A stretch of 64,000 bases of DNA from Hymenobacter tibetensis. Lineage in GTDB: Bacteria; Bacteroidota; Bacteroidia; Cytophagales; Hymenobacteraceae. Numbering within the stretch: position 1 is the stretch's first letter; every line of letters begins with the position of its first letter. Of the stretch, positions 1 to 8,780 are shown piece after piece. Below the pieces are notes generated by a model. It was not told where the DNA came from. It searched no databases and saw only the letters and a list, made by a program, of their open reading frames with translations. Where the stretch lies: assembly GCF_022827545.1 (NCBI RefSeq), contig NZ_CP094669.1, forward strand, positions 261,001 to 325,000, given 5' to 3'. Position numbers and translations under genes: made by a program.

Positions 1-1320
1 AACTTCTGCGCCAACGGCCTGATTGCCGCCGACCGCACCCCACACCCGGGCTTGTTTGAGGTGAAAAAGGTGTATCAGGATATCCGCTTTACAGCCGCCC
101 AGCCGGCTACGGGCCGCGTAACGGTGATAAACGGGTTTTCCTTCAACGACTTGGACGGCTATGCCTTCCGGTGGGAGCTGCTGCGCAACGGCACCGTGGC
201 GAAGTCGGGCACGATGACGGTGGGCAAACTGGCCGCTCAGCAGCAGAAGGAAGTGAAGCTGCCGCTGCCTGCCATGCCCAGCGGTGCCGAGTACGTGCTC
301 AATGTGTTTGCCGTCACGAAAGCCGCCGCGCCGCTGGTGCCGGCCGGCCACGAGGTAGCCCGTGAGCAGTTCGTTCTCACGCCGGTCGCCACCTATTTTG
401 CCACCAAAACCAATGCACCCGGCAAACTGGACGTGAAGCAGGAAGGCAACAAGCTGACCTTCAGCGCCGGCGACGTGCGCGGCGAGTTCGACACCAAGCA
501 AGGACGCCTAACCACTTACCGCCTCCGCGACCAGCAAGTGGTAGATGGCTTCCCGGAGCCGTACTTCTGGCGCGCCCCCACCGACAACGACTTCGGCAGC
601 GGCATGCCCCAGAGCCTGGGTGCTTGGCGCACGGCCCACGCCGCCCGCCGCGTGCAAAAAGTAACGGTTGGGGAGCAGTCGGCGGCCGGCCTGCCCATCA
701 AGGTGGAATACCTGCTCACCGACATCAACTCGCCGTATACCGTTGATTACCTGATAGCCAACGACGGCGCGGTGCAGATAACGGCCGCCCTCGACGTGTC
801 CGGCCAGAGCTTGCCCGAGCTGCCCCGTTTCGGGATGCGCCTGGAGCTGCCGCGCCGCTTCAACCGCATGCAGTACTACGGCCGCGGCCCTTTCGAGAAC
901 TACTCCGACCGCAGCACGGCCGCTTTGCTGGGCACCTACCAGGATTCGGTGAACGGGCAGTTCACGCGCAACTACATCCGGCCCCAGGAAAACGGCTACC
1001 GCACCGATGTGCGTTGGCTGACGCTCACCAATGCCCAGGGGCTGGGGCTGCGGGTGGAAGGCCAGCAGCAACCTATCTGCTTTAGCGCCTTGCCTTTCCG
1101 CAGCGAAGACCTCGACCCCGGCCTCAGCAAAAAGCAGCAACACCCCACCGACGTGAAAATGCGCGGCGCCATCACGCTGCACGTGGACCTGAAGCAGCGC
1201 GGCGTTGGGGGCGACAACAGCTGGGGCGCCCTGCCCCACGAGCAGTACCGCCTCCTCGACAAGAAGTACAGCTACAGCTACACCCTGCGGCTAATAGACG
1301 AGAAAGCACCTCAGCCCTAA
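1..1320 (+). CDS. Beta-galactosidase (GH2), C-terminal part; 5' end outside window
   Basis: The reading frame is open from base 1, so the gene begins upstream; 439 residues are visible. It opens with NGLIAADRTPHPGLFEVKK, the segment that ends the catalytic barrel of large LacZ-type enzymes. The DUF4981-like beta-sandwich follows, then the Bgal_small_N super-sandwich with the conserved WRAPTDNDFG (about nt 565-600) and YYGRGPFENYSDR (about nt 875-910) motifs. GH2 beta-galactosidases hydrolyse terminal beta-D-galactosides, and in Bacteroidota they are usually periplasmic. The catalytic glutamates lie in the missing part, so activity cannot be judged here. The C-terminus is intact and ends in TAA. 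No terminator-like hairpin is obvious in the 70 bases before the next gene. Confidence 0.93.
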   Translation, partial: NFCANGLIAADRTPHPGLFEVKKVYQDIRFTAAQPATGRVTVINGFSFNDLDGYAFRWELLRNGTVAKSGTMTVGKLAAQQQKEVKLPLPAMPSGAEYVLNVFAVTKAAAPLVPAGHEVAREQFVLTPVATYFATKTNAPGKLDVKQEGNKLTFSAGDVRGEFDTKQGRLTTYRLRDQQVVDGFPEPYFWRAPTDNDFGSGMPQSLGAWRTAHAARRVQKVTVGEQSAAGLPIKVEYLLTDINSPYTVDYLIANDGAVQITAALDVSGQSLPELPRFGMRLELPRRFNRMQYYGRGPFENYSDRSTAALLGTYQDSVNGQFTRNYIRPQENGYRTDVRWLTLTNAQGLGLRVEGQQQPICFSALPFRSEDLDPGLSKKQQHPTDVKMRGAITLHVDLKQRGVGGDNSWGALPHEQYRLLDKKYSYSYTLRLIDEKAPQP

Positions 1321-1392
1321 GGGAGTAAGTCGGGTAATCAGGAATAAAAGCATTTCTTTGAGGACGTACTCTGCCATGTTACAGAAAGCTTT

Positions 1393-2046
1393 ATGGTAAC
1401 CAAGTTCCTGATGTACAAGGCGCTGCTGAGCGCAGTGTTGTGTTTAGGCGTCAGTCGGCTAAGCGTGGCCCAACGACCTGCGCCGGAGTTGCCGCTGACG
1501 CCGGTGCAGCCGCGGGTGCAACTTCCTGCGACAGTTGCCGAGATTCTTGCCAAGCGTAAGGATGTGGCAGGGGCTTCAACACCTCCGGCCACGGTTACGC
1601 GAGTTGCTATGCCTCAGGCCCAACCGCTTTACCTCCTGAACTCTGAAATAATAATTGCTCCGGATTTATCTGGCCTTCAACCTTCGGGAATCAAGGCAAT
1701 AACCTTGTACAAAGGCCAGGATGCTCCCACCGCACAGTGGCTTGGCCTGGTGACGCATGGCATCGTCGACGTGGAGCCCAAGCAGAAGTTCAAGATCAAG
1801 AGCCGTTCCTTATCAGATGTCGGCAAAACCTTGGACGTGCAGGGGCCGGTGCGCTACACCATAAACGCCATGCCGGTAGCCGATGCCAACCTTCTCATTG
1901 CGCTGGATGCCATTGGCGAAATCAAGATAACGCGTGCCACACCCGAAACACCCACTACCACCGTCGCCATCAGCATAAGACCGCCGAAACCCAGCCCACC
2001 GCCCCCGCCCGGCACCATTTATATCCGCGGGTTGGCGGCGCACTAG
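1393..2046 (+). CDS. Small secreted protein with TonB-plug-like motif
   Basis: This 217-residue protein has an N-terminal signal peptide (hydrophobic residues 7-25, cleavage likely after SVAQ). Start may be 1393 or the in-frame ATG at 1411, which gives a shorter n-region. Residues about 81-130 (PLYLLNSEIIIAPDLSGLQP, then IKAITLYKG, then a short VTHGIVDVE ending) follow the pattern of the TonB-dependent-receptor plug: PLYVVDG...LNPNDIESIEVLKG...GVI. No beta-barrel follows. The C-terminus is proline-rich (PPKPSPPPPPG). I do not recognise a named family. Isolated plug-like repeats of this kind occur in small periplasmic proteins of Bacteroidota; their role is unknown to me. The gene stands alone between the beta-galactosidase and an acyltransferase. 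Confidence 0.75.
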   Translation: MVTKFLMYKALLSAVLCLGVSRLSVAQRPAPELPLTPVQPRVQLPATVAEILAKRKDVAGASTPPATVTRVAMPQAQPLYLLNSEIIIAPDLSGLQPSGIKAITLYKGQDAPTAQWLGLVTHGIVDVEPKQKFKIKSRSLSDVGKTLDVQGPVRYTINAMPVADANLLIALDAIGEIKITRATPETPTTTVAISIRPPKPSPPPPPGTIYIRGLAAH

Positions 2047-2121
2047 AGGGTGCTGCTATTCTACTATATGCTGCTTGCACCGCAGGCTACTATCCTCTTC
2101 ATTTCTTTGTCTGCTTAGCAA

Positions 2122-3294
2122 ATGAACACCCAACTGGTTGCCGAGGCGCAAGCTCCTTCCCTGAGTACCAAGCCGCACTATGCCATTCTGGATGGCCTTC
2201 GGGGCGTGGCCGCGCTGCTGGTGGTGGTTTTCCACCTGTGCGAGGCGCACGCAACCAGCCACCTCGACCAGATTATCAACCACGGCTATCTGGCCGTCGA
2301 TTTCTTCTTCATGCTGTCCGGCTACGTCATTGGGTACGCCTACGACGACCGGTGGAACCAGATGACGCTCAAGGAATTCTTCAAGATTCGGTTGGTGCGG
2401 CTACAGCCCTTGGTGGTGTTGGGCATGGTGATTGGGGCCTTGTGCTTCTACTTCCAAGATTCTGTGCTGTGGCCTCATATCAGCGAGGTGCCTATCTGGA
2501 AAACCTTGCTGGTCATGGGTATAGGGGCTACGCTGCTACCGCTGCCGTTGTCGATGGACCTCCGCGGCTGGCACGAAATGCACCCGCTCAACGGGCCGGG
2601 CTGGTCGTTGTTCTTTGAGTACATAGCCAACCTGCTGTACGCGGTGTGGGTGCGCAAATTCTCCAACGCCGCTCTTGCCGTGCTGGTAGCGCTGGCTGGC
2701 GCGGTCTTGCTGCACTACACCGTTACCAGCCCCAACGGAGACATAATCGGGGGCTGGTCGTTGGATGCGGAGCAGCTTCGGGTGGGATTTACGCGGATGA
2801 TGTACCCGTTTTTTGCTGGCTTGCTGCTTGCCCGCATGAGTGCCCCAGGCCGCATCAAGCACGCTTTCTGGTGGTGCAGCCTGCTGCTGACCCTGGTGTT
2901 GGCGTTTCCACGGGTAGGGGGCGCCGAGCACTTGTGGCTGAACGGCCTCTATGATGCGCTAAGCATTCTGCTGGTGTTTCCGCTGGTGGTATGGCTCGGA
3001 GCTAGTGGGCAAGCTACCGGCCCCGGCGTTGCTCGGCTCTGCCAGTTTTTCGGTAGCATTTCCTACCCCATCTACATCACGCATTATCCCCTCATTTACA
3101 CCTACACGGCGTGGGTAAGCAACGGGCGCCGGCCGCTAGCGCAGGTGTGGCCTGTGGCGCTGCTCACGTTTGGGGCCGCCGTGCTGTTGGCCTACGCCTG
3201 CCTGAAGCTTTACGACGAGCCCGTGCGGCGGTGGCTGAAAACCAAGGTGCTAGCGCGGCAGAAGCCAGCAGGCACTCGCAGCACGGCGCCCTAA
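2122..3294 (+). CDS. Acyltransferase family 3 membrane protein (OafA/YrhL type)
   Basis: This 390-residue integral membrane protein has about ten hydrophobic segments. The N-terminus shows the family signature DGLRGVAALLVVVFH, with R27 and H38 in the positions of the conserved Arg and His. HYPLIYTY near the C-terminus matches the last conserved helix. Members of Acyl_transf_3 transfer acetyl or other acyl groups onto exported polysaccharides, lipopolysaccharide or small molecules at the cytoplasmic membrane. Nothing nearby fixes the acceptor; there is no glycan assembly cluster next to it. The start at 2122 is the first ATG and leaves a short 20-residue hydrophilic tail before helix 1. Confidence 0.9.
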   Translation: MNTQLVAEAQAPSLSTKPHYAILDGLRGVAALLVVVFHLCEAHATSHLDQIINHGYLAVDFFFMLSGYVIGYAYDDRWNQMTLKEFFKIRLVRLQPLVVLGMVIGALCFYFQDSVLWPHISEVPIWKTLLVMGIGATLLPLPLSMDLRGWHEMHPLNGPGWSLFFEYIANLLYAVWVRKFSNAALAVLVALAGAVLLHYTVTSPNGDIIGGWSLDAEQLRVGFTRMMYPFFAGLLLARMSAPGRIKHAFWWCSLLLTLVLAFPRVGGAEHLWLNGLYDALSILLVFPLVVWLGASGQATGPGVARLCQFFGSISYPIYITHYPLIYTYTAWVSNGRRPLAQVWPVALLTFGAAVLLAYACLKLYDEPVRRWLKTKVLARQKPAGTRSTAP

Positions 3295-3354
3295 CTTTTA
3301 GTTTTTGCGTCGGCAGTATTTCTGGTTGCCTTGGTTTTGGTCTACATCCCTCCT

Positions 3355-5532
3355 ATGAAGTATTTCTCCTGGTTGTTGGCGTTGCTGCTAAGCACTGCGG
3401 CCCTGTATAACGAACCGGCCAGCGCCCAAACACCCGTGGGGTTAGGCTGGGCCCGCAACAACGTGAACGGAGTGGTGTTTCGGAAAAACTCGGTGGTGAC
3501 GCACCAACGCGAGCAGTACACCGCCTACTACGATTCGTTGGGCTACGTGGTGCTGGCCAAGCGTAAGCTGCCGGCCGGCGCTTGGCAGGTGCGCCAAACC
3601 AGCTACAAAGGCAAAGTATCCGACGCCCACAATACCATCAGCATCATGGTGGACGGCGCGGGTTACCTGCATCTGTCCTTCGACCACCACGGCAACCCCC
3701 TGCGCTACTGCCGCAGCACCACGCCTGGGTCGTTGGAAACAACGGAGCTGCTGCCCATGACCGGCCGAAACGAAAACAACGTTACCTACCCCGAGTTTCA
3801 CCGCTTCCCGAACGGCGACGTGCTGTTCCTCTACCGCGACGGTAGCTCCGGCAACGGCAACCTGGTGCTCAACCGCTACAGCATCAAGAGCCGCCAATGG
3901 ACGCGGCTGCACGACGTGCTCATCAACGGCGAAGGCCAGCGCAACGCCTACTGGCAGGCCACCCTCGATGCCCGCGGCACCATTCACGTGTCGTGGGTGT
4001 GGCGCGAGTCGCCGGACGTGGCCTCCAACCACGACATGGCGTATGCCCGCTCCCTAGACGGCGGCAAAACCTGGCAGAAAAGCACCGGCGAAGTCTACCA
4101 GCTGCCCATCACCGAGCAAACCGCCGAATATGCCTGCCGCATTCCGCAGCGCAGTGAGCTAATCAACCAAACGGGCATGACCACCGATGCGCAAGGCAAC
4201 CCCTACATCGTCACGTATTGGCGGCCGGCCGGCACTACGGTGCCGCAGTACCAGCTAATCTACCTCACCAAAAAGGGCGCCGGCCAGGAATGGCACGTCG
4301 CGCAGGTAGGGAAGCGGACTACGCCGTTTAGCTTGAGCGGCGCGGGCACCAAAAAGATTCCGATATCCCGGCCGCAGGTGGTAGTGGGGGAGAAGCAAGG
4401 GCGCAAAACGGTGTACATCCTGTACCGCGACGTCGAGCGCCAAGACCGGGTATCAATAGCGCAGTGCGCTGACATGACGGCCAACAACTGGACGGTTACC
4501 GACTTGACTACCACTTCCGTAGGAAATTGGGAGCCGAGCTATGACACCGAGCGGTGGAAAAACGCGGGCGTGCTCGACCTGTTTGTGCAGCGCACCGGGC
4601 AAGGCGACGGCGAAACCCTGGAAAAGCTACCGGCCCAGCCGGTGTACATTCTGGAGTGGAAGCCAGCGGCAAAAGCGCCACCCACCACGGGCTCGGTAGC
4701 GCCGGCCACACCCACACCCGACGCCGCTCGCCCACCTAGTACCGCGGTAGCGTCAGCGGGTGCCGCTCCAACTGCCGCGTGGAAGCTGGTATGGGCCGAT
4801 GAGTTCAACACCCCCGGCCCACCCAACCCCAAAAATTGGAAGTTCGAGAACGGCTTCGTACGCAACCACGAGTTGCAATGGTATCAGCCCGACAACGCCC
4901 GCTGCGAAAAGGGCCTGCTGGTTATCGAGGCGCGCCAGGAACAGCGCCCCAACCCCAACTACCAGCCCGGCAGCACCAACTGGAAAACCAACCAGCCTAC
5001 TATCGCCTACACCTCTTCCAGCCTGAACACGAGTGGCTTGCACAGCTGGCAGTACGGCCGTTTCGAGATGCGCGGGCGCATTAACACCAGCCCTGGGCTG
5101 TGGCCCGCATTCTGGACGCTGGGCGTGGCTGGGGAGTGGCCCTCCAACGGCGAAATCGACATCATGGAGTTCTACAAAGGTAAGGTGCTGGCCAACGTAG
5201 CCTCCGGCACCGCCAAGCCATACACCCCCAACTGGCACAGCGAAACCAAGGCCCTAACCGCCTTCGCCGACCCGGAGTGGAGCCGCAAGTTCCATGTATG
5301 GCGCATGGAGTGGGACTCGGAAGCTATTCAGCTCTACCTCGATGATGAGCTGCTAAACGAAACCCGCCTCAGTGCCACCGTCAACCAGGACGGAACCGGC
5401 ATCAACCCGATGCAGCAGCCACATTACATCCTGCTCAACTTGGCCCTAGGCGGCGACAACAGCGGCGAGCTAGGAACCACCAGCTTCCCCAACCGCTTCG
5501 AGGTCGACTATGTGCGGGTGTATCAGCGCTAA
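3355..5532 (+). CDS. Secreted two-domain enzyme: BNR_4 beta-propeller + GH16 glucanase-like
   Basis: The chosen start, ATG 3355, gives 725 residues and a clean signal peptide (MKYFSWLLALLL...ASAQ); an upstream TTG in frame at 3331 would only lengthen the n-region. Residues about 30-430 look like a BNR_4-type beta-propeller (FDHHGNPLRYC, repeated D-G-tyrosine blades), a fold seen in ulvan-type lyases and related proteins. A Pro/Ala/Thr-rich linker (about 440-475) joins it to a GH16 beta-jelly-roll (about 478-725). That domain carries the catalytic motif GEIDIMEF: nucleophile E600, D602 and acid/base E605. GH16 enzymes cleave beta-1,3/1,4-glucans or marine galactans. The linkage cannot be read from sequence alone. 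Both halves look complete, so this is probably a bifunctional extracellular or periplasmic polysaccharide degrader. Confidence 0.88.
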   Translation: MKYFSWLLALLLSTAALYNEPASAQTPVGLGWARNNVNGVVFRKNSVVTHQREQYTAYYDSLGYVVLAKRKLPAGAWQVRQTSYKGKVSDAHNTISIMVDGAGYLHLSFDHHGNPLRYCRSTTPGSLETTELLPMTGRNENNVTYPEFHRFPNGDVLFLYRDGSSGNGNLVLNRYSIKSRQWTRLHDVLINGEGQRNAYWQATLDARGTIHVSWVWRESPDVASNHDMAYARSLDGGKTWQKSTGEVYQLPITEQTAEYACRIPQRSELINQTGMTTDAQGNPYIVTYWRPAGTTVPQYQLIYLTKKGAGQEWHVAQVGKRTTPFSLSGAGTKKIPISRPQVVVGEKQGRKTVYILYRDVERQDRVSIAQCADMTANNWTVTDLTTTSVGNWEPSYDTERWKNAGVLDLFVQRTGQGDGETLEKLPAQPVYILEWKPAAKAPPTTGSVAPATPTPDAARPPSTAVASAGAAPTAAWKLVWADEFNTPGPPNPKNWKFENGFVRNHELQWYQPDNARCEKGLLVIEARQEQRPNPNYQPGSTNWKTNQPTIAYTSSSLNTSGLHSWQYGRFEMRGRINTSPGLWPAFWTLGVAGEWPSNGEIDIMEFYKGKVLANVASGTAKPYTPNWHSETKALTAFADPEWSRKFHVWRMEWDSEAIQLYLDDELLNETRLSATVNQDGTGINPMQQPHYILLNLALGGDNSGELGTTSFPNRFEVDYVRVYQR

Positions 5533-5587
5533 GGCGCCGGCCGATGTTGCTTGTATGTGGCTGGTGAGTAGGGAAAACGCGAGCCGC

Positions 5588-6229
5588 TTAAATCAAGGCT
5601 CTGCTGTTCTTGAAAACCGCCCGCAGCATTTGCCGGCCCCGAAACAGTTGGGCTTTCACCGTACCAATCGGCAGTTTTAGTTCCGTTGCCATTTCCTCGT
5701 AGGTGAGTTCCTGAAAGTAGCGCAACGACAACGGCTTGGCGTACTTGGGGGGCAACGACTGCACGCCCTGCTTGATTATCTGCATGCGCTGCTGCTGAAT
5801 GTACACTTCCTGCGGGTTGAGGTTGGGGTCGCGCACGTCCAGCGAGAACCGCTTGCTGCTCTCGTCGGTGAGGGCCGTGTGCAAGGATTGGGTTTGCAGC
5901 TTTCCGCGCCGGATAAAGTCGATGGTGTGGTTGGTGGCAATGCGGAACAGCCACGTGCTGAAAGCGAAATCGGGCCGGTAGTGCGCCAGCTTGCGAAACG
6001 CTTTCGTGAAGATTTCCTGAGTCAGGTCCTCGGCATCATCGGAGTTGCCCACCATCTTAAGCACCAGATACGTCACCGACTTACGGTAGCTGCCCAACAG
6101 TTCTTCGTAGCCCCTAGAATTGCCGGCCAGCGCAGCTTCTATCAGCGCTATATCGCGCAACGCTCTCTGGGACAGTTCTTTATCAACGAGGGCTTGTTCA
6201 ACCGGGTAACTAGCAGTAAGGGGGGCCAT
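5588..6229 (-). CDS. ECF-type RNA polymerase sigma factor (sigma-24/RpoE family)
   Basis: The product from the ATG at 6229 is 213 residues; a longer in-frame start at 6292 adds a cysteine-rich, unlikely leader. Region 2 is clear (YRKSVTYLVLKMVGNSDDAE, then DLTQEIFTKAFRKL and FSTWLFRIATNHTIDFIRR). Region 4 has the helix-turn-helix YEEMATELKLPIGTVKAQLFRG. ECF sigma factors redirect RNA polymerase to stress or surface-function promoters. No anti-sigma gene adjoins it, so it may be one of the stand-alone Bacteroidota ECF factors. It converges with the GH16 gene. Its upstream region holds a copy of the 60-bp element also found before the copper-protein operon, reading toward this gene, so it may answer to the adjacent two-component system. 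Confidence 0.92.
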   Translation of the reverse strand: MAPLTASYPVEQALVDKELSQRALRDIALIEAALAGNSRGYEELLGSYRKSVTYLVLKMVGNSDDAEDLTQEIFTKAFRKLAHYRPDFAFSTWLFRIATNHTIDFIRRGKLQTQSLHTALTDESSKRFSLDVRDPNLNPQEVYIQQQRMQIIKQGVQSLPPKYAKPLSLRYFQELTYEEMATELKLPIGTVKAQLFRGRQMLRAVFKNSRALI

Positions 6230-6731
6230 AAAGGATGGGAAATGAGAGCAGGACAACAGAGAGAGGCAGGTGTAGGGCGCTAATCCGAGCACGTACCAGG
6301 AGCATGCGGCTGGTATAGTTCACAGCATAAAAGGCAACATCACCTACCCTTTCCGCCTACACTTCACCCTCCCCAGCTACTGCCCGACCAGCGTACAGCA
6401 CAAAACTGTACTTTCGGTATTAGAACCGTATGAGGAAGAGATTAGAAAACATTAGAAAATCACCTTTTCAGTTAAGTTGCGGGAAGTTGGCTGGCTGGGA
6501 GGTGGAGCCCAGGAATGGAATATTTCGTAGCCGTTAAAGCGCACATTGTCTTGCAGTTGCGGGCGTAGCTAAACAGTGAGGCCGCGGCGTATCCTGCCTT
6601 ACGCTTAGTTGGGAGCTACCTTCGCTGTTGGTAGTAGCGGGGAAATAGGATGACGTTGGGCGGGCCAACAACCGGTTGCTCCGTATGACTGTATGCGTGG
6701 CGGGGCTGCCCCTGCTGGAAAATCTGTTGCC
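6230..6731. other. Divergent intergenic region between sigma factor and response regulator
   Basis: About 500 bases without a convincing gene. It contains the inverted 60-bp operator/promoter element (6401-6460, listed separately) reading toward the sigma factor. A possible TAnnTTTG-like element (TACCTTCG, 6617-6624) reads toward the response regulator. Nothing else recognisable was seen. Confidence 0.6.
6401..6460 (-). promoter_or_regulatory. 60-bp operator/promoter element, copy A
   Basis: Read on the minus strand, this stretch aligns without gaps to 8781-8840 (about 43 of 60 positions identical by eye). It carries tandem TTTTCTAAT half-sites 10 bp apart (6441-6460), a conserved TCCTCA, a third GGTTCTAAT, and ends 13 bp later in TTTTG, a plausible -7 element. 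Ten-bp-spaced direct half-sites suit an OmpR/PhoB-type response regulator such as the one encoded at 6732. The element points toward the sigma factor gene at 6229, with an implied untranslated leader of about 160 bases. Confidence 0.6.
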
Positions 6732-7409
6732 ATGAAATTACTGTTAGTGGAAGACGAGCCGAAGCTGGCTTCCTTCGTCAAGAAAGGCTTTGAAAACGAG
6801 GGCTACGAGTTGGAAGTGGCCTATGATGGCCGCACTGGCCTCTCGCTGGCCCAGAAACAGCCCTACGACCTAGTGATTCTGGACGTGAATCTGCCCCATA
6901 TCAATGGCTTCGAACTGTGCCGTATGCTCAAGCGGCAGGCCCCCCAGCAGCCCGTGCTTCTGCTCACCGCCCTCGACAGCCTCGACGACAAGGTGACGGG
7001 CTTCGAGGCCGGCACTGATGATTACCTGGTGAAGCCGTTCGAGTTTCGGGAGTTGCTGCTGCGGGCCCGGGTGCTGATGCGCCGCCACACCGAAGCCACT
7101 GCCACCCGGCAGGTACTACGCCTCGCCGACCTAGAGCTGAACCTGGAAACCAAAGTGGTGACGCGCGCGGGCCAGCGCATCGACCTCACCACCAAAGAGT
7201 ACTCGCTGCTGGAATACCTGCTGCTGAACCGCGGCAAGGTCATTTCGCGCGTGGATATTGCCGAGCGGGTGTGGGAGCTTAATTTCGACACCAACACCAA
7301 CGTCATTGATGTGTACGTGAGCTACTTGCGCAAAAAGCTCGACAAAGGCTACACCACCAAGCTGATTCATACGGTGGTGGGCATGGGCTACGTGCTCCGC
7401 GAAGGCTAA
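6732..7409 (+). CDS. OmpR-family response regulator
   Basis: The start ATG 6732 gives 225 residues beginning MKLLLVEDEP, the usual receiver start; the upstream in-frame ATG at 6693 is unlikely. The receiver domain (1-115) has acidic pocket E7/D8, phospho-acceptor D51 (DLVILDVNLP), and the conserved Lys in YLVKPFEF. The C-terminal winged helix (about 125-222) has the typical STKEYSLLEYLL-like helix (here TTKEYSLLEYLL) and the VDVYVSYLRKKLD-type recognition region (IDVYVSYLRKKLD). The closest functional types are CusR/CopR/PcoR metal regulators. The sensor kinase gene begins one base after the stop codon, so the two are cotranscribed. Context (a Csp-like copper protein downstream) supports a metal-responsive role; that is inference. 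Confidence 0.95.
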   Translation: MKLLLVEDEPKLASFVKKGFENEGYELEVAYDGRTGLSLAQKQPYDLVILDVNLPHINGFELCRMLKRQAPQQPVLLLTALDSLDDKVTGFEAGTDDYLVKPFEFRELLLRARVLMRRHTEATATRQVLRLADLELNLETKVVTRAGQRIDLTTKEYSLLEYLLLNRGKVISRVDIAERVWELNFDTNTNVIDVYVSYLRKKLDKGYTTKLIHTVVGMGYVLREG

Positions 7410-7410
7410 A

Positions 7411-8769
7411 ATGCTGATACGCAACAAGCTGATTCTGCGCTTCACCTTGCTGGTGCTGGCTATCCAGCTCGGCTTTTCGGCGTTTATTTACTACTTCCAC
7501 GAGGCCACGCGCGAGCAGCGCTTCAGCCAACGCCTCGCCGGCAAGGGCACCATGACGGCCCGCTTGCTGCTGCGGCAGCAACCCGACGATGTGGTGATGC
7601 GCTCAATCCATCGCCGCGACCTGTTTACTATCCTCGACGAGCAAATTAGCATCTACGACCCCGATGACCACCTGATTTATACCAGCGACGACAGCCTGAG
7701 CCAGCGTCTGAACTCGTTTTATTTGGCGCAGGTGGAGCCGGGCAAGCTGGTGCAATTCACCGACGGCGAGCTGGAGGTGGTGGGCGTTACGCACGAATAT
7801 AAGGGGCGCTACTACCGCATATTTGCCGCCGGCCGCGACCAGTTTGGCTTGCTGCAGCTCGACAAGCTGCGCCTGATTCTGCTGGTGGGCAATGTGGGGG
7901 CGTTGGTGCTGATCATCCTAGCCGGCTGGTACTTCGCCGACGAGTCGTTGAAGCCGATGGCGCGGGTGGTGGGGCAGGTGGAGCGCATCACGGCGGGTCG
8001 CCTGAGCTTGCGCGTAGATGAAGGCAATGGCACCGACGAAATAGCGCAACTAGCCGTGACCTTCAACCAGATGCTGGCCCGGGTGGAGCAGGCGTTCGAG
8101 ATGCAGAAAAACTTCTTGAGCCATGCTTCCCACGAGTTGCGCACGCCGCTGGCCACGGCGCTCGGCACGCTGGAAACCTCGTATGCCTACGACACTGACC
8201 TAACCGAAGCCAAGCAAAGCACCGCCTCCGCGGTGGAAGAACTCAAGCATTTAGTGGGCCTTACCAACGCCTTGCTCGCCTTGGCCAAAGCCGAAGACGC
8301 CTCGTTCCGCCGCGACACCGTGCGGCTGGACGAGTGCCTTACCCAAGCCCTGACGTACTGCCAAAGCAAGTACCCTAGCCGCCAGGTGCAGCTGGAATTC
8401 GGCGAGCTGCCCACCACCGACGACGACCCCTTTCTGGTGCTCGGCAACGAGCAGCTGCTTACCACGGCCCTACTCAACCTGCTCGACAATGCCTGCAAGT
8501 ACAGCACCGGCACCGTGCAAGTATGCTTGGGCTACCACGCTGCTCACTTAGAAGTTAAGGTGCAAGACGCCGGGATTGGCATTGCCGCCACCGAGCTTTC
8601 GCGGGTGACCAGCGCCCTCTACCGAGCCGAAAATGCCCGCTATGCTCCCGGCTACGGCTTGGGCCTTACCGTCACGCAGAAGATAGCCGAGCGCCACGGC
8701 GGCACCCTCACGCTGGTTTCCGTACCCGACCTTGGCACCACGGCTACCCTCTCGTTGCCAGCGCTATAG
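7411..8769 (+). CDS. Sensor histidine kinase partner of the OmpR-type regulator
   Basis: The 452-residue membrane kinase has transmembrane helix 1 (about 7-29), a periplasmic sensor region (about 30-150) and helix 2 (about 152-175). A HAMP segment follows, then HisKA with phospho-acceptor H241 in NFLSHASHELRTPL. The HATPase domain has the N-box LLDNACKYS, G1 DAGIGI and G2 GYGLGL. The F-box region is short. It would sense an envelope signal and phosphorylate the regulator encoded one base upstream. The periplasmic part has no obvious His/Met/Cys metal cluster. The metal link therefore rests on the downstream cysteine-rich protein and the shared operator, not on the sensor itself. Confidence 0.95.
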   Translation: MLIRNKLILRFTLLVLAIQLGFSAFIYYFHEATREQRFSQRLAGKGTMTARLLLRQQPDDVVMRSIHRRDLFTILDEQISIYDPDDHLIYTSDDSLSQRLNSFYLAQVEPGKLVQFTDGELEVVGVTHEYKGRYYRIFAAGRDQFGLLQLDKLRLILLVGNVGALVLIILAGWYFADESLKPMARVVGQVERITAGRLSLRVDEGNGTDEIAQLAVTFNQMLARVEQAFEMQKNFLSHASHELRTPLATALGTLETSYAYDTDLTEAKQSTASAVEELKHLVGLTNALLALAKAEDASFRRDTVRLDECLTQALTYCQSKYPSRQVQLEFGELPTTDDDPFLVLGNEQLLTTALLNLLDNACKYSTGTVQVCLGYHAAHLEVKVQDAGIGIAATELSRVTSALYRAENARYAPGYGLGLTVTQKIAERHGGTLTLVSVPDLGTTATLSLPAL

Positions 8770-8780
8770 GGTGGGCGAGG

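Noticed and set aside
508..1239. Long open frame antisense to the beta-galactosidase
   Set aside because: Composition is that of a GC-rich shadow frame (Ala/Gly/Val/His-rich, no domain), while the sense strand carries clear GH2 motifs.
1737..2618. 293-codon plus-strand frame overlapping two genes
   Set aside because: It is out of frame with the small secreted protein and the acyltransferase, both of which have signal or family motifs. Its translation is arginine/histidine-rich and featureless.
3442..4032. 196-codon antisense frame in the BNR/GH16 gene
   Set aside because: Shadow of the propeller-coding strand, with no recognisable domain.
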